Below, in pieces: positions 24,964 through 33,913 of a DNA stretch of 64,000 bases. The notes beneath the pieces are model-generated. The model was given only the letters and a program-made list of their open reading frames with translations. It was not told where the DNA came from and made no database searches. The translations under genes and the position numbers were made by a program. The stretch covers positions 19,034 through 83,033 of the forward strand of contig CAUTOC010000003.1 of the NCBI GenBank assembly GCA_963539695.1, written 5' to 3'. The stretch comes from Catonella sp963539695 (lineage in GTDB: Bacteria; Bacillota; Clostridia; Lachnospirales; Lachnospiraceae). How positions within the stretch are numbered: the first letter of the stretch is position 1; each line of letters begins with the position of its first letter.

Positions 24964-26520
24964 TTATAAGAGTTTCGTTGTCCATTTGGAAAGATCCCAT
25001 ACATCTGTAGCCAGTCCTTCGTAGAATTCAGGCTCGTGGCAGACCATAATTATACTACCTTTGTAGGCTATGAGGGCTCTTTTTAATTCATCTTTAGCAT
25101 CCACATCTAAGTGGTTGGTAGGCTCATCAAGTACAAGAATATTGCTTTTTCTGTTAATCAGTTTGCAGAGTCTGACTTTGGCTTGTTCACCACCACTTAA
25201 AACTTTCACCATACTTTCTATATGTTTTGTAGTAAGACCGCACTTACTAAGAGCACTTCTTACTTCATATTGGCTAAATCCCGGGAATTCTTCCCAAATT
25301 TCATTGATACAGGTATTATTCCCGTTTCCGCTCATTTCCTGCTCAAAGTAGCCAAGTTCTTGAGAGTCGCCAAGTTTTACTTCACCTGAAAGAGCAGGAA
25401 TCAGCCCCATTATGCTTTTAAGAAGAGTAGTCTTACCTATACCGTTAGCTCCTTCAATAACTATTTTTTGCCCCCTCTCCATGTAAAGATCCATAGGTTT
25501 GCTAAGAGGACTGTCATAACCTATTACAAGATCTTTTGCTTCTAATATGACCTTACCGCTTATACCTGCTTCAAGAAAGTTAAATACAGGTTTAGGTTTT
25601 TCACCGGCAAACTCTATTATATCCATTTTATCAAGCTTTTTCTGCCTTGACATAGCCATATTTCTGGTGGAAACCCTTGCCTTATTTCTAGCAACAAAAT
25701 CTTTAAGGTCGGCAATTTCTTTCTGTTGTTTATTATAGGCGGCTTCCTGTTGTGCTTTCTGCATTTCATAAACCTCAAGGAAGTTGTTGTAATCACCTAC
25801 ATAACGCTTGAGTTCCTGATTATTCATGTGATAAATTATATTAATTACACTGTTTAAAAATGGAATATCATGGCTTATAAGGATGAAAGCATTTTCATAT
25901 TCCTGTAGATATCTTGTAAGCCAAGTAATGTGTTCTCTGTCAAGATAGTTGGTAGGCTCATCAAGCAAAAGAATATCAGGCTTTTCAAGTAAAAGTTTAG
26001 CAAGCAATACCTTAGTACGCTGTCCGCCTGAAAGTTCGGTTACATCATTATCCAGTCCGATGTCACTAAGCCCGAGGGCGGCAGCTACTTCTTCAACTTT
26101 AGCATCTATCATATAGAAGTCATGCATAGTAAGCAAGTCCTGAATGGTTCCGGTTTCCTCCATCAACTTGGCAAGAGCATCTTCATCGGCTTCACCCATT
26201 TCCATATATGCTTCATTAAGTCTTTTTTCAAGGTCAAAAAGATAGTCAAAAGCAGACTTTAATACACTTCTTATTGTCATACCTTTGGTAAGAACGGCAT
26301 GCTGATCCATATATCCGACATGGCAGTTCTTTGCCCATTCAATTTTGCCTTCATCAGGCATCTGTTTGCCTGTAATTATATTCATAAAGGTAGATTTACC
26401 CTCTCCGTTTGCACCTACAAGTCCAATATGTTCTCCTGCCAAAAGGCGGAAGGATACATCATTAAATATGGCTCTGTCACCGAAACCATGTGTTAAATGT
26501 TCTACATTTAATATACTCAT
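24964..26520 (-). CDS. ABC-F family ATPase (ribosome-associated, duplicated ABC)
   Basis: 518 aa with two ABC nucleotide-binding domains and no membrane segments, the ABC-F layout. Domain 1 has Walker A GANGEGKST, signature LSGGQ and Walker B ILLLDEPTNYLD. Domain 2 has GANGIGKTT, LSGGEQ and ILVLDEPTNHLD. The interdomain linker (about 240-300) is helical and basic (KDFVARNKARVSTRN). The proteins bind the ribosomal E-site and either help translation (YbiT/YheS type) or give antibiotic protection; this sequence alone does not decide. The start is ATG at 26520 with AAAGGTTG upstream; an earlier in-frame ATG at 26535 overlaps that site. Monocistronic and leftward. Confidence 0.93.
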   Translation of the reverse strand: MSILNVEHLTHGFGDRAIFNDVSFRLLAGEHIGLVGANGEGKSTFMNIITGKQMPDEGKIEWAKNCHVGYMDQHAVLTKGMTIRSVLKSAFDYLFDLEKRLNEAYMEMGEADEDALAKLMEETGTIQDLLTMHDFYMIDAKVEEVAAALGLSDIGLDNDVTELSGGQRTKVLLAKLLLEKPDILLLDEPTNYLDREHITWLTRYLQEYENAFILISHDIPFLNSVINIIYHMNNQELKRYVGDYNNFLEVYEMQKAQQEAAYNKQQKEIADLKDFVARNKARVSTRNMAMSRQKKLDKMDIIEFAGEKPKPVFNFLEAGISGKVILEAKDLVIGYDSPLSKPMDLYMERGQKIVIEGANGIGKTTLLKSIMGLIPALSGEVKLGDSQELGYFEQEMSGNGNNTCINEIWEEFPGFSQYEVRSALSKCGLTTKHIESMVKVLSGGEQAKVRLCKLINRKSNILVLDEPTNHLDVDAKDELKRALIAYKGSIIMVCHEPEFYEGLATDVWDLSKWTTKLL

Positions 26521-26670
26521 AATACAACCTTTCAAACCATTTTATCTAAATATAACAGATATTACTAATTTACTACACTTGTATATAATAGACGAAGAAA
26601 AGGAGATTTGCAAGGTGTAAAGTAATAAACAACCTATTTTCAAGCCATAAACTATGTGGTATAATATAAT

Positions 26671-26743
26671 GATATAAGTGTCAAAAGTATAAAAATTCGA
26701 TTGGGGCTTGCTTGCAAGAGAATTTATTATCTTTTGACACGCA
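26671..26743. repeat. Dispersed 73-nt inverted-repeat element, copy 2
   Basis: Same element as at 6297-6369: identical GATATAAGTGTCAAAAGTAT start and the CTTTTGACACGCA end. Only four central bases differ (TGGG instead of GCAA), which breaks the central mini-hairpin. It lies between the divergently transcribed ABC-F gene and the small membrane protein gene. Confidence 0.8.
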
Positions 26744-26786
26744 TATCATATAATAAGATAATCATAAACAGTTAGGAGAAGGAAAA

Positions 26787-27287
26787 ATGAATGATCAGTA
26801 TTTAGAAGAAGGCATAAAATGTAAGGATACAGCTAAGAATAAAGGTATAAGGATAGGACTGATTATACTGGTAGCATTTACTTTTATTTTGATTTTGATA
26901 AATCCGGTTCTTATAATTTCACCTGTTGTAGCAATAGCACTTGCAGTATTTATATTTTCAAGGCTTAACATAGAATATGAGTATATTTATGCTGACGGAC
27001 AAATTGATTTTGACAGAATAAGCGGTAACGCAAAGAGAAAGACTATAATGAGAGTAGATATTGAAAATGCGGAAGTTATTGCACCCACCAATTCTGATTC
27101 AATAAAGGCTTATAACAATAATAACAGAATTAAGTTAAAAGACTTTAGTTCATATAACAGTGAAGTAAATACTTATTCAATGATAGTAAGTAAAAATGGA
27201 GAGCTATATAAGATAATCTTTGAGCCCTCCGAAAGAATGGTTAAGAGTATGAAATATAAACAGCCGAGAAAGGTTAAGGAGTACTAA
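26787..27287 (+). CDS. Two-TM membrane protein, DUF6106-like
   Basis: 166 aa with a membrane hairpin at about 22-64 (two hydrophobic stretches separated by NP). A soluble domain with YEYIYADGQIDFDRISGNAKRKTI follows, resembling a bacterial PH-like fold. Lachnospiraceae proteins of this design are known to me as DUF6106; the assignment should be checked. Function unknown. TTAGGAG precedes ATG 26787. Its last 14 nt overlap the 3' end of the convergent LysR gene, so the two transcripts would be complementary at their ends. Confidence 0.65.
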   Translation: MNDQYLEEGIKCKDTAKNKGIRIGLIILVAFTFILILINPVLIISPVVAIALAVFIFSRLNIEYEYIYADGQIDFDRISGNAKRKTIMRVDIENAEVIAPTNSDSIKAYNNNNRIKLKDFSSYNSEVNTYSMIVSKNGELYKIIFEPSERMVKSMKYKQPRKVKEY

Positions 27288-28203
27288 TTTTTTTATAAAA
27301 ATTTATAAATGAACTAAGTGCTTCATTTGTAGAATACTCTCTGAGATAGGTAAAGCCTATCTCTCTTTTTCTAATTGGGACAGAAAGCGGAATAGTGGTT
27401 AAAGTACCGTCATTAAGTTCGTTTTTGACAAAATCGGTTATGACACAGGCTATTCCAAGTCCTATTTTGGCAAATTCGATAAGAAGATCCATACTGCTAA
27501 CCTCAAGGATATGTCCTGTAAGCATTTGCCCGATAGGAAGTTCACTGTTTCTGATATATTCATCAATATAACGCCTTGATACATTATGCTGATCAAGAAG
27601 CATTATATTGGCGTACTCAAAGGGATTTTTAGCGGCATCAGGATGTCTTTTTTTTAGATTTTTGAGATAGGCGGGAGTAGCAACAAAACAGTCTTCAACT
27701 ATGCCTACAGGAGAGAAGACAATATTTTCCTGCCTACCGCTTTCACCGACCAGTCCGATGTCAACCTTGTGATTTTGAAGCAGGTTAAGTGTTTGATAAG
27801 TGGACTGGCAATTTATGGATATTTTAATATGAGGATAAAGCCTTATAAATTTTTCCAAATAAGGCATAAGTACATATTTGCAAAGGGTAGTGGAAACACC
27901 GATTTTAAGGTTTCCGGTACCCAATTTTTTATTTTTTTTAATAGTGTCTTCTGCCTTTTTCAGGTGCCTGAAGGCAACATTGGTCTGTTCATAAAGCATT
28001 TTACCCGAATCGGTAAGGGTAACACCTCTGGAACTTCTTACAAAAAGCTTTGTTTCTAAATTTTGCTCAAGCTTTGTAACTGCTTTGCTTATGGCAGGCT
28101 GGCTTATATAAAGCTCCTTGGCGGCATGAGAAATATTACCGACTTTGGCAACGGTATTGAAAATATGATATAAAGATAAATTTTGATCCATGTTACTTTC
28201 CAT
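27274..28203 (-). CDS. LysR-family transcriptional regulator
   Basis: 309 aa. A winged HTH lies at the N-terminus (LSLYHIFNTVAKVGNISHAAKELYISQPAISKAVTKLE, cited in part), about residues 7-45. A periplasmic-binding-protein-like effector domain follows at about 92-305 (LKIGVSTTLCKYVLMPYLEKF). LTTRs of this group bind small acidic metabolites. The start is ATG at 28203 with AAAGGAG upstream. Usual targets are divergent neighbours, but upstream lies only a decayed IS, so the original target may have been lost or displaced. Several T-N11-A half-sites occur in the AT-rich 28210-28330 stretch. Confidence 0.92.
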   Translation of the reverse strand: MESNMDQNLSLYHIFNTVAKVGNISHAAKELYISQPAISKAVTKLEQNLETKLFVRSSRGVTLTDSGKMLYEQTNVAFRHLKKAEDTIKKNKKLGTGNLKIGVSTTLCKYVLMPYLEKFIRLYPHIKISINCQSTYQTLNLLQNHKVDIGLVGESGRQENIVFSPVGIVEDCFVATPAYLKNLKKRHPDAAKNPFEYANIMLLDQHNVSRRYIDEYIRNSELPIGQMLTGHILEVSSMDLLIEFAKIGLGIACVITDFVKNELNDGTLTTIPLSVPIRKREIGFTYLREYSTNEALSSFINFYKKISTP

Positions 28204-28454
28204 AGAAACTCCTTTCAAAAAAATGATTTGGGCATTTCATAACTGTATTTTATGGTAATTATAGTTAATATATGTTTTTATTATATAATATGTTTTACTA
28301 TAATACAAGGATGCTTAATAATACTGTATAATAATATAAATTTTACAAAAATAAAGGCTTTAAGCACCTTACGGAGATTTTTTAAGAATTAAAAATTAAC
28401 CGTAAAACTTCTGGTATTATTAAGTTGTAAAAAATAAAGAAATATGATCCTATT

Positions 28455-29519
28455 TTTGACACTTACAACAATCAAAAAGACTCTAAACCCTTTTATAATC
28501 AGGGTTTCAGAGCCTTTATATATTCAAAAAAATGTAGCTATTTTTCTTCTTTTTTCATCATCGTAAAAATTTTTTTCATATTTCTGTTTGATACAATCTC
28601 TAAGTCAGTTCGAAAACCTGAAATCTCATGTAAAGCATCAGTAAGGTCTGTTCTTTCATAATACGAAAGCATTCTTCGATTTCCCGGCGTTTATGGTTGA
28701 TTCTTACAATGGATTCTGCATTGTCATCAAGGTTTGTACATACAGCATAAAAGCCGTCATATAGTTCCTCCTCTGCTATCTTTTTCATATCCAACTCTAT
28801 GAGAGATTTTTCTGCAACTTCACCATGCCTTGTGATATGCTCTTCTGATAAGAGGCGTTTATAATCATTTGCAGACCTTTTTGTAAGGATTGAAGGGTGG
28901 TCAAGAGAGTTGCTTGCTTTTTCAATCTGCCTTCCTCTTATTTTTCTCTGATAAGCCCGGTATTTTAGAGAAAATGTAATTATAAGATGCTGTTCAAGAC
29001 CGTATTCATTAATCCATCTGTCTTTATAGAAGGTAGTATGGTAGTCTTCTACAGAATCAAGCTCACTTATCCTATAAGTTTTTTACTTCCTGCTTTTCTC
29101 CACCCTTCATCTGAAAGGCAGAATTCTTTTAAGAAGCCTTTTAACTTTTTAATTGACTGTGTTGTGATAAATTTACGGTTTTTTGTATCATTGAATCTCC
29201 TGTTTGCTGTAGACGAGAGGCCGGAGTCAGTACATACAACAAGTTTATCAATACCGAAATCTGATATGACTTTTTTCTCTAGCGGTGCAAGAGAGGGCTG
29301 TTCGTTCCGGTTGCCGGGGAACATGGAAAAGGCAAGTGGAATTCCGTCTGCATCTAGAACCTGATTTTGTAAGTTTCATGGTCTTTATACCTCCTTCTCT
29401 ATTACAACATAAATACCTAGAAATAGCTATCATAAAATATATAAAATTTGACAAAAAATAAGCTGTAGTTGGCTTTAATAAAGGATTATTTGAATTTGGT
29501 GTTATGATGAAGTGTCAAA
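28455..29519 (-). mobile_element. Degenerate IS1634-like insertion sequence
   Basis: About 1.07 kb bounded by inverted TTTGACACTT (28455-28464) and AAGTGTCAAA (29510-29519). It holds a broken transposase gene and, near the left end, a terminator-like hairpin CTCTAAACCC/GGGTTTCAGAG (28481-28512). Intact members are about 1.7 kb, so this copy has internal deletions. No clear target-site duplication is seen. It accounts for most of the gene-free gap between the LysR and Rpn-like genes. Confidence 0.65.
28538..29379 (-). pseudogene. Broken IS1634-family transposase
   Basis: On the minus strand the fragments, in order, are an ATG at 29379 with GGAGG upstream, then DADGIPLAFSMFPGNR, GIDKLVVCTDSGLSS, HLIITFSLKYRAYQRKIRGR, YDGFYAVCTNLDD, REIEECFRIMK and finally ALHEISGFRTD with the MKKIF end. 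These match the middle and C-terminal parts of IS1634-type DDE transposases. The N-terminal third is gone, there are frameshifts near 29360 and 29067, and a deletion joins EECFRIMK to the C-terminal ALHE segment. Not functional. Confidence 0.82.
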
Positions 29520-29728
29520 CTTCTGGATTAAGTTATCTAAACAAGTTTAAATGTTAGTATAGTAGTTTAACAATTAAGTGGATAGGGCATTTATAAATTT
29601 ATGGTAAGTGCCCTACAATTTTACCTATCTTCCCAATTCCCATCAAATAGTGTATAATAATTATAGTTTGTTTAATATTGATTCTGCATTTATTGGGACA
29701 AATCATTATCTAAAATTGGAGGTGTGGT

Positions 29729-30613
29729 TTGAAGCCCAAACACAAGAATGTAATTAATGTAGAGAGGCTAAAAGAAATTTTAGCTGACCTGACACTGTTT
29801 GATGATATTTTTATGTCACAGGTATTTGATAATAACATACCTGCTGCCAATCTGTTGCTTAGAGTTATTCTTGGTAAAAAAGATATAAAAGTAATATCAG
29901 TAACAGGACAGAAAGAGTTTAGCAATCCCTTGATAGGCGGAAGAAATCTAAAGCTTGATATTCTTGCAGAAGATAGTGAAGGGAAACACTATAATGTGGA
30001 GGTACAAAGAAGTACAGCCGGTGCAGATGAGCACAGGGCAAGGTTTCACAGCAGTATGTTAGATATAAGGATGTTAAAATCAGGGCAGAAGTTTAAGAAA
30101 TTGGCAGATTCTTATGTGATTTTTATTACAGAAAAAGATTATTTCGGAGAAAATTTGCCAATCTACACCATTGACAGAATGGTAAAGGAGACAAAGAAAG
30201 ACTTTTATGATGGCTCACATATATATTATGTGAATGGGGCTTATCAGGGAGAAGATGAAGTTGGAAAACTTATGCATGACTTTAGAGAAAAGAAAGTAGA
30301 GGATATGTACAATAAGGAACTTGCAGACAGTGTGCGACATTTTAAAAAGAAGGGAGATGGAAAAGTTATGAGTTCAAAATGGGATGAATTTGTTAAGGAG
30401 ATGCAGAAAGAAGCAGTCAAAGAAGCAATGGAGAAGGCAGAGAGGAAACTGGAGAAAGAGAAAAAAGAAGCTTCATTACTTGCTACAGTAACTTCCGGTA
30501 TTGCTTATGGAGTGGAAAAGGAGCAGATTATTGAAAGACTTTGCAAGGAATTTAAACTTACAAATAGCGCAGCAGAGAAAAAGTATGAAAAATACGCAGT
30601 AAAGATGGCATAG
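29729..30613 (+). CDS. Rpn/PDDEXK_2 family nuclease-like protein
   Basis: 294 aa. A PD-(D/E)XK-type core is visible: LKLDILAED with Asp77 and NVEVQR with Glu91 and Gln93 (D...ExQ), in the family annotated as Rpn recombination-promoting nuclease or PDDEXK_2 transposase-like. The C-terminal 90 residues form a charged coiled coil (EAVKEAMEKAERKLEKEKKE) as is usual. It starts at TTG 29729, supported by GGAGG about 7 nt before; no better ATG is in frame. These genes are mobile and multicopy in Firmicutes genomes. It sits beside a decayed IS, marking a small accessory patch. Confidence 0.88.
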   Translation: MKPKHKNVINVERLKEILADLTLFDDIFMSQVFDNNIPAANLLLRVILGKKDIKVISVTGQKEFSNPLIGGRNLKLDILAEDSEGKHYNVEVQRSTAGADEHRARFHSSMLDIRMLKSGQKFKKLADSYVIFITEKDYFGENLPIYTIDRMVKETKKDFYDGSHIYYVNGAYQGEDEVGKLMHDFREKKVEDMYNKELADSVRHFKKKGDGKVMSSKWDEFVKEMQKEAVKEAMEKAERKLEKEKKEASLLATVTSGIAYGVEKEQIIERLCKEFKLTNSAAEKKYEKYAVKMA

Positions 30614-30648
30614 AATCCTGTGGAGCTGACTAGCTGAAATAAACTCAT

Positions 30649-30678
30649 TTGACAAAAATCCCGACACTATGCTATAAT
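30649..30678 (+). promoter_or_regulatory. Promoter of the DEAD-box helicase operon
   Basis: TTGACA at 30649-30654, an 18-nt spacer and TATAAT at 30673-30678; predicted start near 30685. Confidence 0.8.
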
Positions 30679-30690
30679 TTATCAGTTACC

Positions 30691-30719
30691 GGCATCTCTT
30701 ACGGAGATGCCTTTTTTTT
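30691..30719 (+). terminator. Promoter-proximal intrinsic terminator (candidate attenuator) before the DEAD-box gene
   Basis: GGCATCTC (30691-30698) pairs with GAGATGCC (30704-30711) and is followed by eight T's. It begins only about 6 nt after the predicted start of transcription and 66 nt before the coding start. It therefore lies in the leader, not at the end of the upstream gene's transcript alone. Confidence 0.8.
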
Positions 30720-30784
30720 CAAACTCAGAATAAAATAAATATAATTTTATAAGATTTTTGGAACACGAAAGGTGGAAATTTATA

Positions 30785-32368
30785 TTGAAATTTAACGAAA
30801 TGGAACTTGACGAGCGTATATTAAAGGCTGTTAAGGAGCTTGGCTATGAAGAGGCAACTCCTATCCAGACTGAGGCTATTCCTGTAGCTATTACAGGAAA
30901 GGACATCTTAGGACAGGCACAGACCGGAACAGGAAAAACAGCAGCTTTTTCTATACCTATCTTAAATAATATTGATTCAAGTAACAAACATTTGCAGGCG
31001 GTAGTTCTTTGTCCTACAAGAGAACTTGCTCTTCAGGTTTGCGGAGAAATAAGAAAACTTTCAAGATATATGCATGGAATAAAGCTTGTACCGGTATACG
31101 GCGGGCAGGATATAGTTAAGCAGATTAAGTCCTTGAAGCAGGGAGCACAGATTGTTGTCGGTACTCCGGGGCGTGTAATGGATCACATGCGTAGAAAAAC
31201 TGTAAAATTTAATCAGGTTAAGATTATGGTTCTTGATGAGGCTGATGAAATGCTTGACATGGGATTTAGGGATGATATTGAGACCATACTGGCAGAAGTT
31301 CCTGAAGAAAGGCAGACCATGCTTTTCTCAGCTACCATGCCAAAACCGATTCTTGAAATAACAAGAAAATATCAAAAAAAAGCACAGAATATTAAAATAG
31401 CTAAGAAAGAGCTTACAGTAGAAAATATTGAGCAATATTATTTTGAAGTAAGAAGAAACTATAAAGATGAGATACTTTCAAGAATACTTGACATGTACAA
31501 TCCTGAGCTTAGTATAGTGTTCTGCAATACCAAGAAAAAGGTGGAAGAAGTTGCAAATGAGCTTCAGGGCAGGGGTTACTTTGCCGAGGGACTTCACGGC
31601 GACCTTAAACAGCAGCAGAGAGACAGAGTGATGGGTAATTTCCGTAGCGGCAAGACTGAAATTCTTGTAGCTACCGATGTTGCGGCAAGGGGGATTGATG
31701 TAAAGGGAGTTGACCTTGTTATCAACTACGATTTGCCACAGGATGACGAGTACTATGTGCACAGAATAGGAAGAACCGGAAGAGCAGGAAAATCAGGACT
31801 TGCACTTTCCTTTGTAAGTGGTAAAGAAGTTTATAAGCTTAAAGAGATTCAGCGCTATTGTCATACAAAAATCAAACTTAAACCGGTACCTTCTCTCGAT
31901 GATGTTACGGGTACAAGAGTGGACAGCCTGTTCGGAGAGTTGTCTGAGATAATTGAAAATGAAGATTTAACCAAGATGACAGAGCTTATAGAGCAGAAGG
32001 TAAATGAAGAAGACTTTACCTCTCTTGATGTGGCAGCAGCCTTCTTAAAGCTTTATCTTTCTTCTAAAGAGAGCAGTAGTGAAGATACTTCTGAACTTGA
32101 CGGTGAATTTACAGGCAGTACGGAAGGCGGTATGGTAAGGCTGTTTATTAATATCGGAAAAAAAGATAAAGTTAAGCCGGGTGACATCTTAGGTGCAATA
32201 GCAGGTGAGTCAGGTATATCAGGTAAGCTTGTCGGAGAAATCCGGATGTATGACAAGTATACTTTTGTAGAAGTTCCGGCAGAGAACGGTAAAGAGGTAC
32301 TTTTTGCTATGAAAAATGCTAAAATAAAAGGAAAGAAGATTAATATAGAGCCTGCAAATGCGAGGTAG
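30785..32368 (+). CDS. DEAD-box RNA helicase with C-terminal RNA-binding domain (CshA/DeaD type)
   Basis: 527 aa. Helicase motifs in order: Q motif ATPIQ, I AQTGTGKT (about 46-53), Ia PTRELALQV, Ib TPGR, II DEAD (about 151-154), III SAT and VI HRIGRTGRAG. A DbpA/CsdA-like RNA-binding domain follows at about 450-525 (VRLFINIGKKDKVKPGDILGA). It remodels structured RNA, typically in ribosome assembly, mRNA decay and cold adaptation. TTG 30785 is chosen because AAAGGTGG sits about 10 nt upstream and the protein then begins MKFNEMELD like its relatives. Head of an operon with ywlC, the YwlE-like gene and rpiB. Confidence 0.94.
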   Translation: MKFNEMELDERILKAVKELGYEEATPIQTEAIPVAITGKDILGQAQTGTGKTAAFSIPILNNIDSSNKHLQAVVLCPTRELALQVCGEIRKLSRYMHGIKLVPVYGGQDIVKQIKSLKQGAQIVVGTPGRVMDHMRRKTVKFNQVKIMVLDEADEMLDMGFRDDIETILAEVPEERQTMLFSATMPKPILEITRKYQKKAQNIKIAKKELTVENIEQYYFEVRRNYKDEILSRILDMYNPELSIVFCNTKKKVEEVANELQGRGYFAEGLHGDLKQQQRDRVMGNFRSGKTEILVATDVAARGIDVKGVDLVINYDLPQDDEYYVHRIGRTGRAGKSGLALSFVSGKEVYKLKEIQRYCHTKIKLKPVPSLDDVTGTRVDSLFGELSEIIENEDLTKMTELIEQKVNEEDFTSLDVAAAFLKLYLSSKESSSEDTSELDGEFTGSTEGGMVRLFINIGKKDKVKPGDILGAIAGESGISGKLVGEIRMYDKYTFVEVPAENGKEVLFAMKNAKIKGKKINIEPANAR

Positions 32369-32372
32369 TAAG

Positions 32373-33422
32373 ATGAAGACTGAATATGTGGATTTAAGGG
32401 ATGATAAGAATTTAACAACAGGTCTTTGCAGGGCTGTCACTATCATAAAAAATGGCGGACTTGTAGCCTTTCCTACCGAAACTGTGTACGGGCTTGGAGC
32501 AAACGGACTTGATGAAAATGCAGTTCCAAAGATTTATGAGGCTAAAGGCAGACCTTCCGACAATCCCCTTATTTTACATATAAGCGAATTTGATGAAATA
32601 AAAAATATTGTAAAAGAAATTCCCGATACAGCCGTTATTTTAGCCGATGAATTTTGGCCGGGGCCTTTAACTATGGTACTTAAAAAGAGTGACATAGTAC
32701 CGTATAGAACTACAGGGGGGCTTGAAAGTGTTGCTGTAAGAATGCCGTCAAATAAAATAGCAAGAGAGTTTATAAAGATGACAGGAGTACCTGTTGCAGC
32801 TCCAAGTGCCAACGCATCAGGCAGGCCAAGTCCTACAAAGGCAAGTCATGTGCTTGGTGATTTAGACGGAAAAATTGATATGGTTATAGACGGCGGAACA
32901 GTAGACATAGGACTCGAGTCCACTATTGTAGATGTAACAGGAGAAATCCCGATTATATTAAGACCGGGATTTATTACAGAAGAGATGTTGTCGGAGGCAA
33001 TAGGCAGGGTGCAGATAGATGAGGCTGTTAAAAATTTAAGTCCGGATAATAACTTAAAGCCTAAAGCTCCCGGTATGAAATACAGACATTATGCTCCACA
33101 AGGTAAGATGACCATATATAAAGGGAATCCTGAAAAGGTAGTAAAGATAATAAACGAAGAAATAATAAAATCGGAAGGAAAAAAAACTGCAGTACTTGCA
33201 ACTGATGAAACAAAGAGTTATTATAAGGCTGATATTGTAATGTCGGTTGGCAGCAGGAGAGATTATGAAAGTATTGCACATAACCTTTTTAATGCACTCA
33301 GAAATTTTGATGATATGGGGGCGGAAATAATCTTTTCAGAGAGTTTTGATGAGAACAGGCTTGGCTTTGCTATTATGAACCGTCTGCATAAGTCGGCAGG
33401 TTACAATATTGTTAATGTGTAG
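32373..33422 (+). CDS. ywlC: Threonylcarbamoyl-AMP synthase (Sua5/YwlC)
   Basis: 349 aa. The YrdC domain spans about 10-200 with GGLVAFPTETVYGLGANG, the KGRPSDNPLI substrate motif and a SANASGRPSPT signature. A linker PGMKYRHYAPQG then leads to the C-terminal Sua5 domain. It makes threonylcarbamoyl-AMP from threonine, bicarbonate and ATP, the first step of tRNA t6A37 modification. ATG 32373 lies 4 nt after the helicase stop with GAGG upstream; the ATG at 32358 would overlap. The order ywlC - ywlE - rpiB matches the Bacillus ywl region. Confidence 0.95.
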   Translation: MKTEYVDLRDDKNLTTGLCRAVTIIKNGGLVAFPTETVYGLGANGLDENAVPKIYEAKGRPSDNPLILHISEFDEIKNIVKEIPDTAVILADEFWPGPLTMVLKKSDIVPYRTTGGLESVAVRMPSNKIAREFIKMTGVPVAAPSANASGRPSPTKASHVLGDLDGKIDMVIDGGTVDIGLESTIVDVTGEIPIILRPGFITEEMLSEAIGRVQIDEAVKNLSPDNNLKPKAPGMKYRHYAPQGKMTIYKGNPEKVVKIINEEIIKSEGKKTAVLATDETKSYYKADIVMSVGSRRDYESIAHNLFNALRNFDDMGAEIIFSESFDENRLGFAIMNRLHKSAGYNIVNV

Positions 33423-33461
33423 GAGGAAATTATTTTTAGGGGTTTTCGGCAGGAGGTAATA

Positions 33462-33911
33462 GTGTTTGATAGAATTATTTTTGTATGCACAGGCAATCAT
33501 TCCAGAAGCCCTATGGCAGAAACAATATATAAAAGTTTGACAGAGGATGAAGGAGTGCCATCTATATCAAGAGGGTTGGTCGTATTATTTTCAGAGCCTA
33601 TAAATGAAAAAGCTGAAGCGGTTCTTGAAAATCATGGTTTAACCTGTGCGGTAGAGGTTTCTAAGGAGTTAACCAAAGAGGATATAACAGATAAGTCGCT
33701 TATCTTAACGATGACTGATAAACAGAAAAAACAGGCTCAAGAAAAATTTGAATTTGCAGAAAATGTATTTACAATCAAAGAATTTAATGGTGAAGAAGGC
33801 GAAGTAAAAGACCCTTATGGTGGAACTTTGCTTGATTATGAGGAGTGCTTTAATGAGCTTTTAAGGCTTATTAAAAAGACAATATATAAACTTGATGAAA
33901 TGGGGAAATAA
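33462..33911 (+). CDS. Low-molecular-weight phosphatase, YwlE-like (protein-arginine/tyrosine phosphatase)
   Basis: 149 aa. The P-loop is VCTGNHSRSP: nucleophile Cys9 and Arg15 fit C-x5-R. The general acid is Asp117 in KDPYGG. YwlE-type enzymes remove phosphate from arginine residues marked by McsB. The second P-loop Cys found in most relatives (GNTCRSP) is Ser14 here, and His13 replaces the Thr that favours phosphoarginine, so redox control and substrate choice may differ. It starts with GTG 33462 with AGGAGG 5 nt upstream. Same operon as ywlC; no mcsA-mcsB genes are in the window. Confidence 0.87.
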   Translation: MFDRIIFVCTGNHSRSPMAETIYKSLTEDEGVPSISRGLVVLFSEPINEKAEAVLENHGLTCAVEVSKELTKEDITDKSLILTMTDKQKKQAQEKFEFAENVFTIKEFNGEEGEVKDPYGGTLLDYEECFNELLRLIKKTIYKLDEMGK

Positions 33912-33913
33912 TT

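Noticed and set aside
6297..29519. Relation of the 73-nt repeat (GTGTCAAAAG ends) to the IS ends (TTTGACACTT)
   Set aside because: The shared bases are in opposite orientation relative to the element interior and too short to prove that the repeat derives from the IS.
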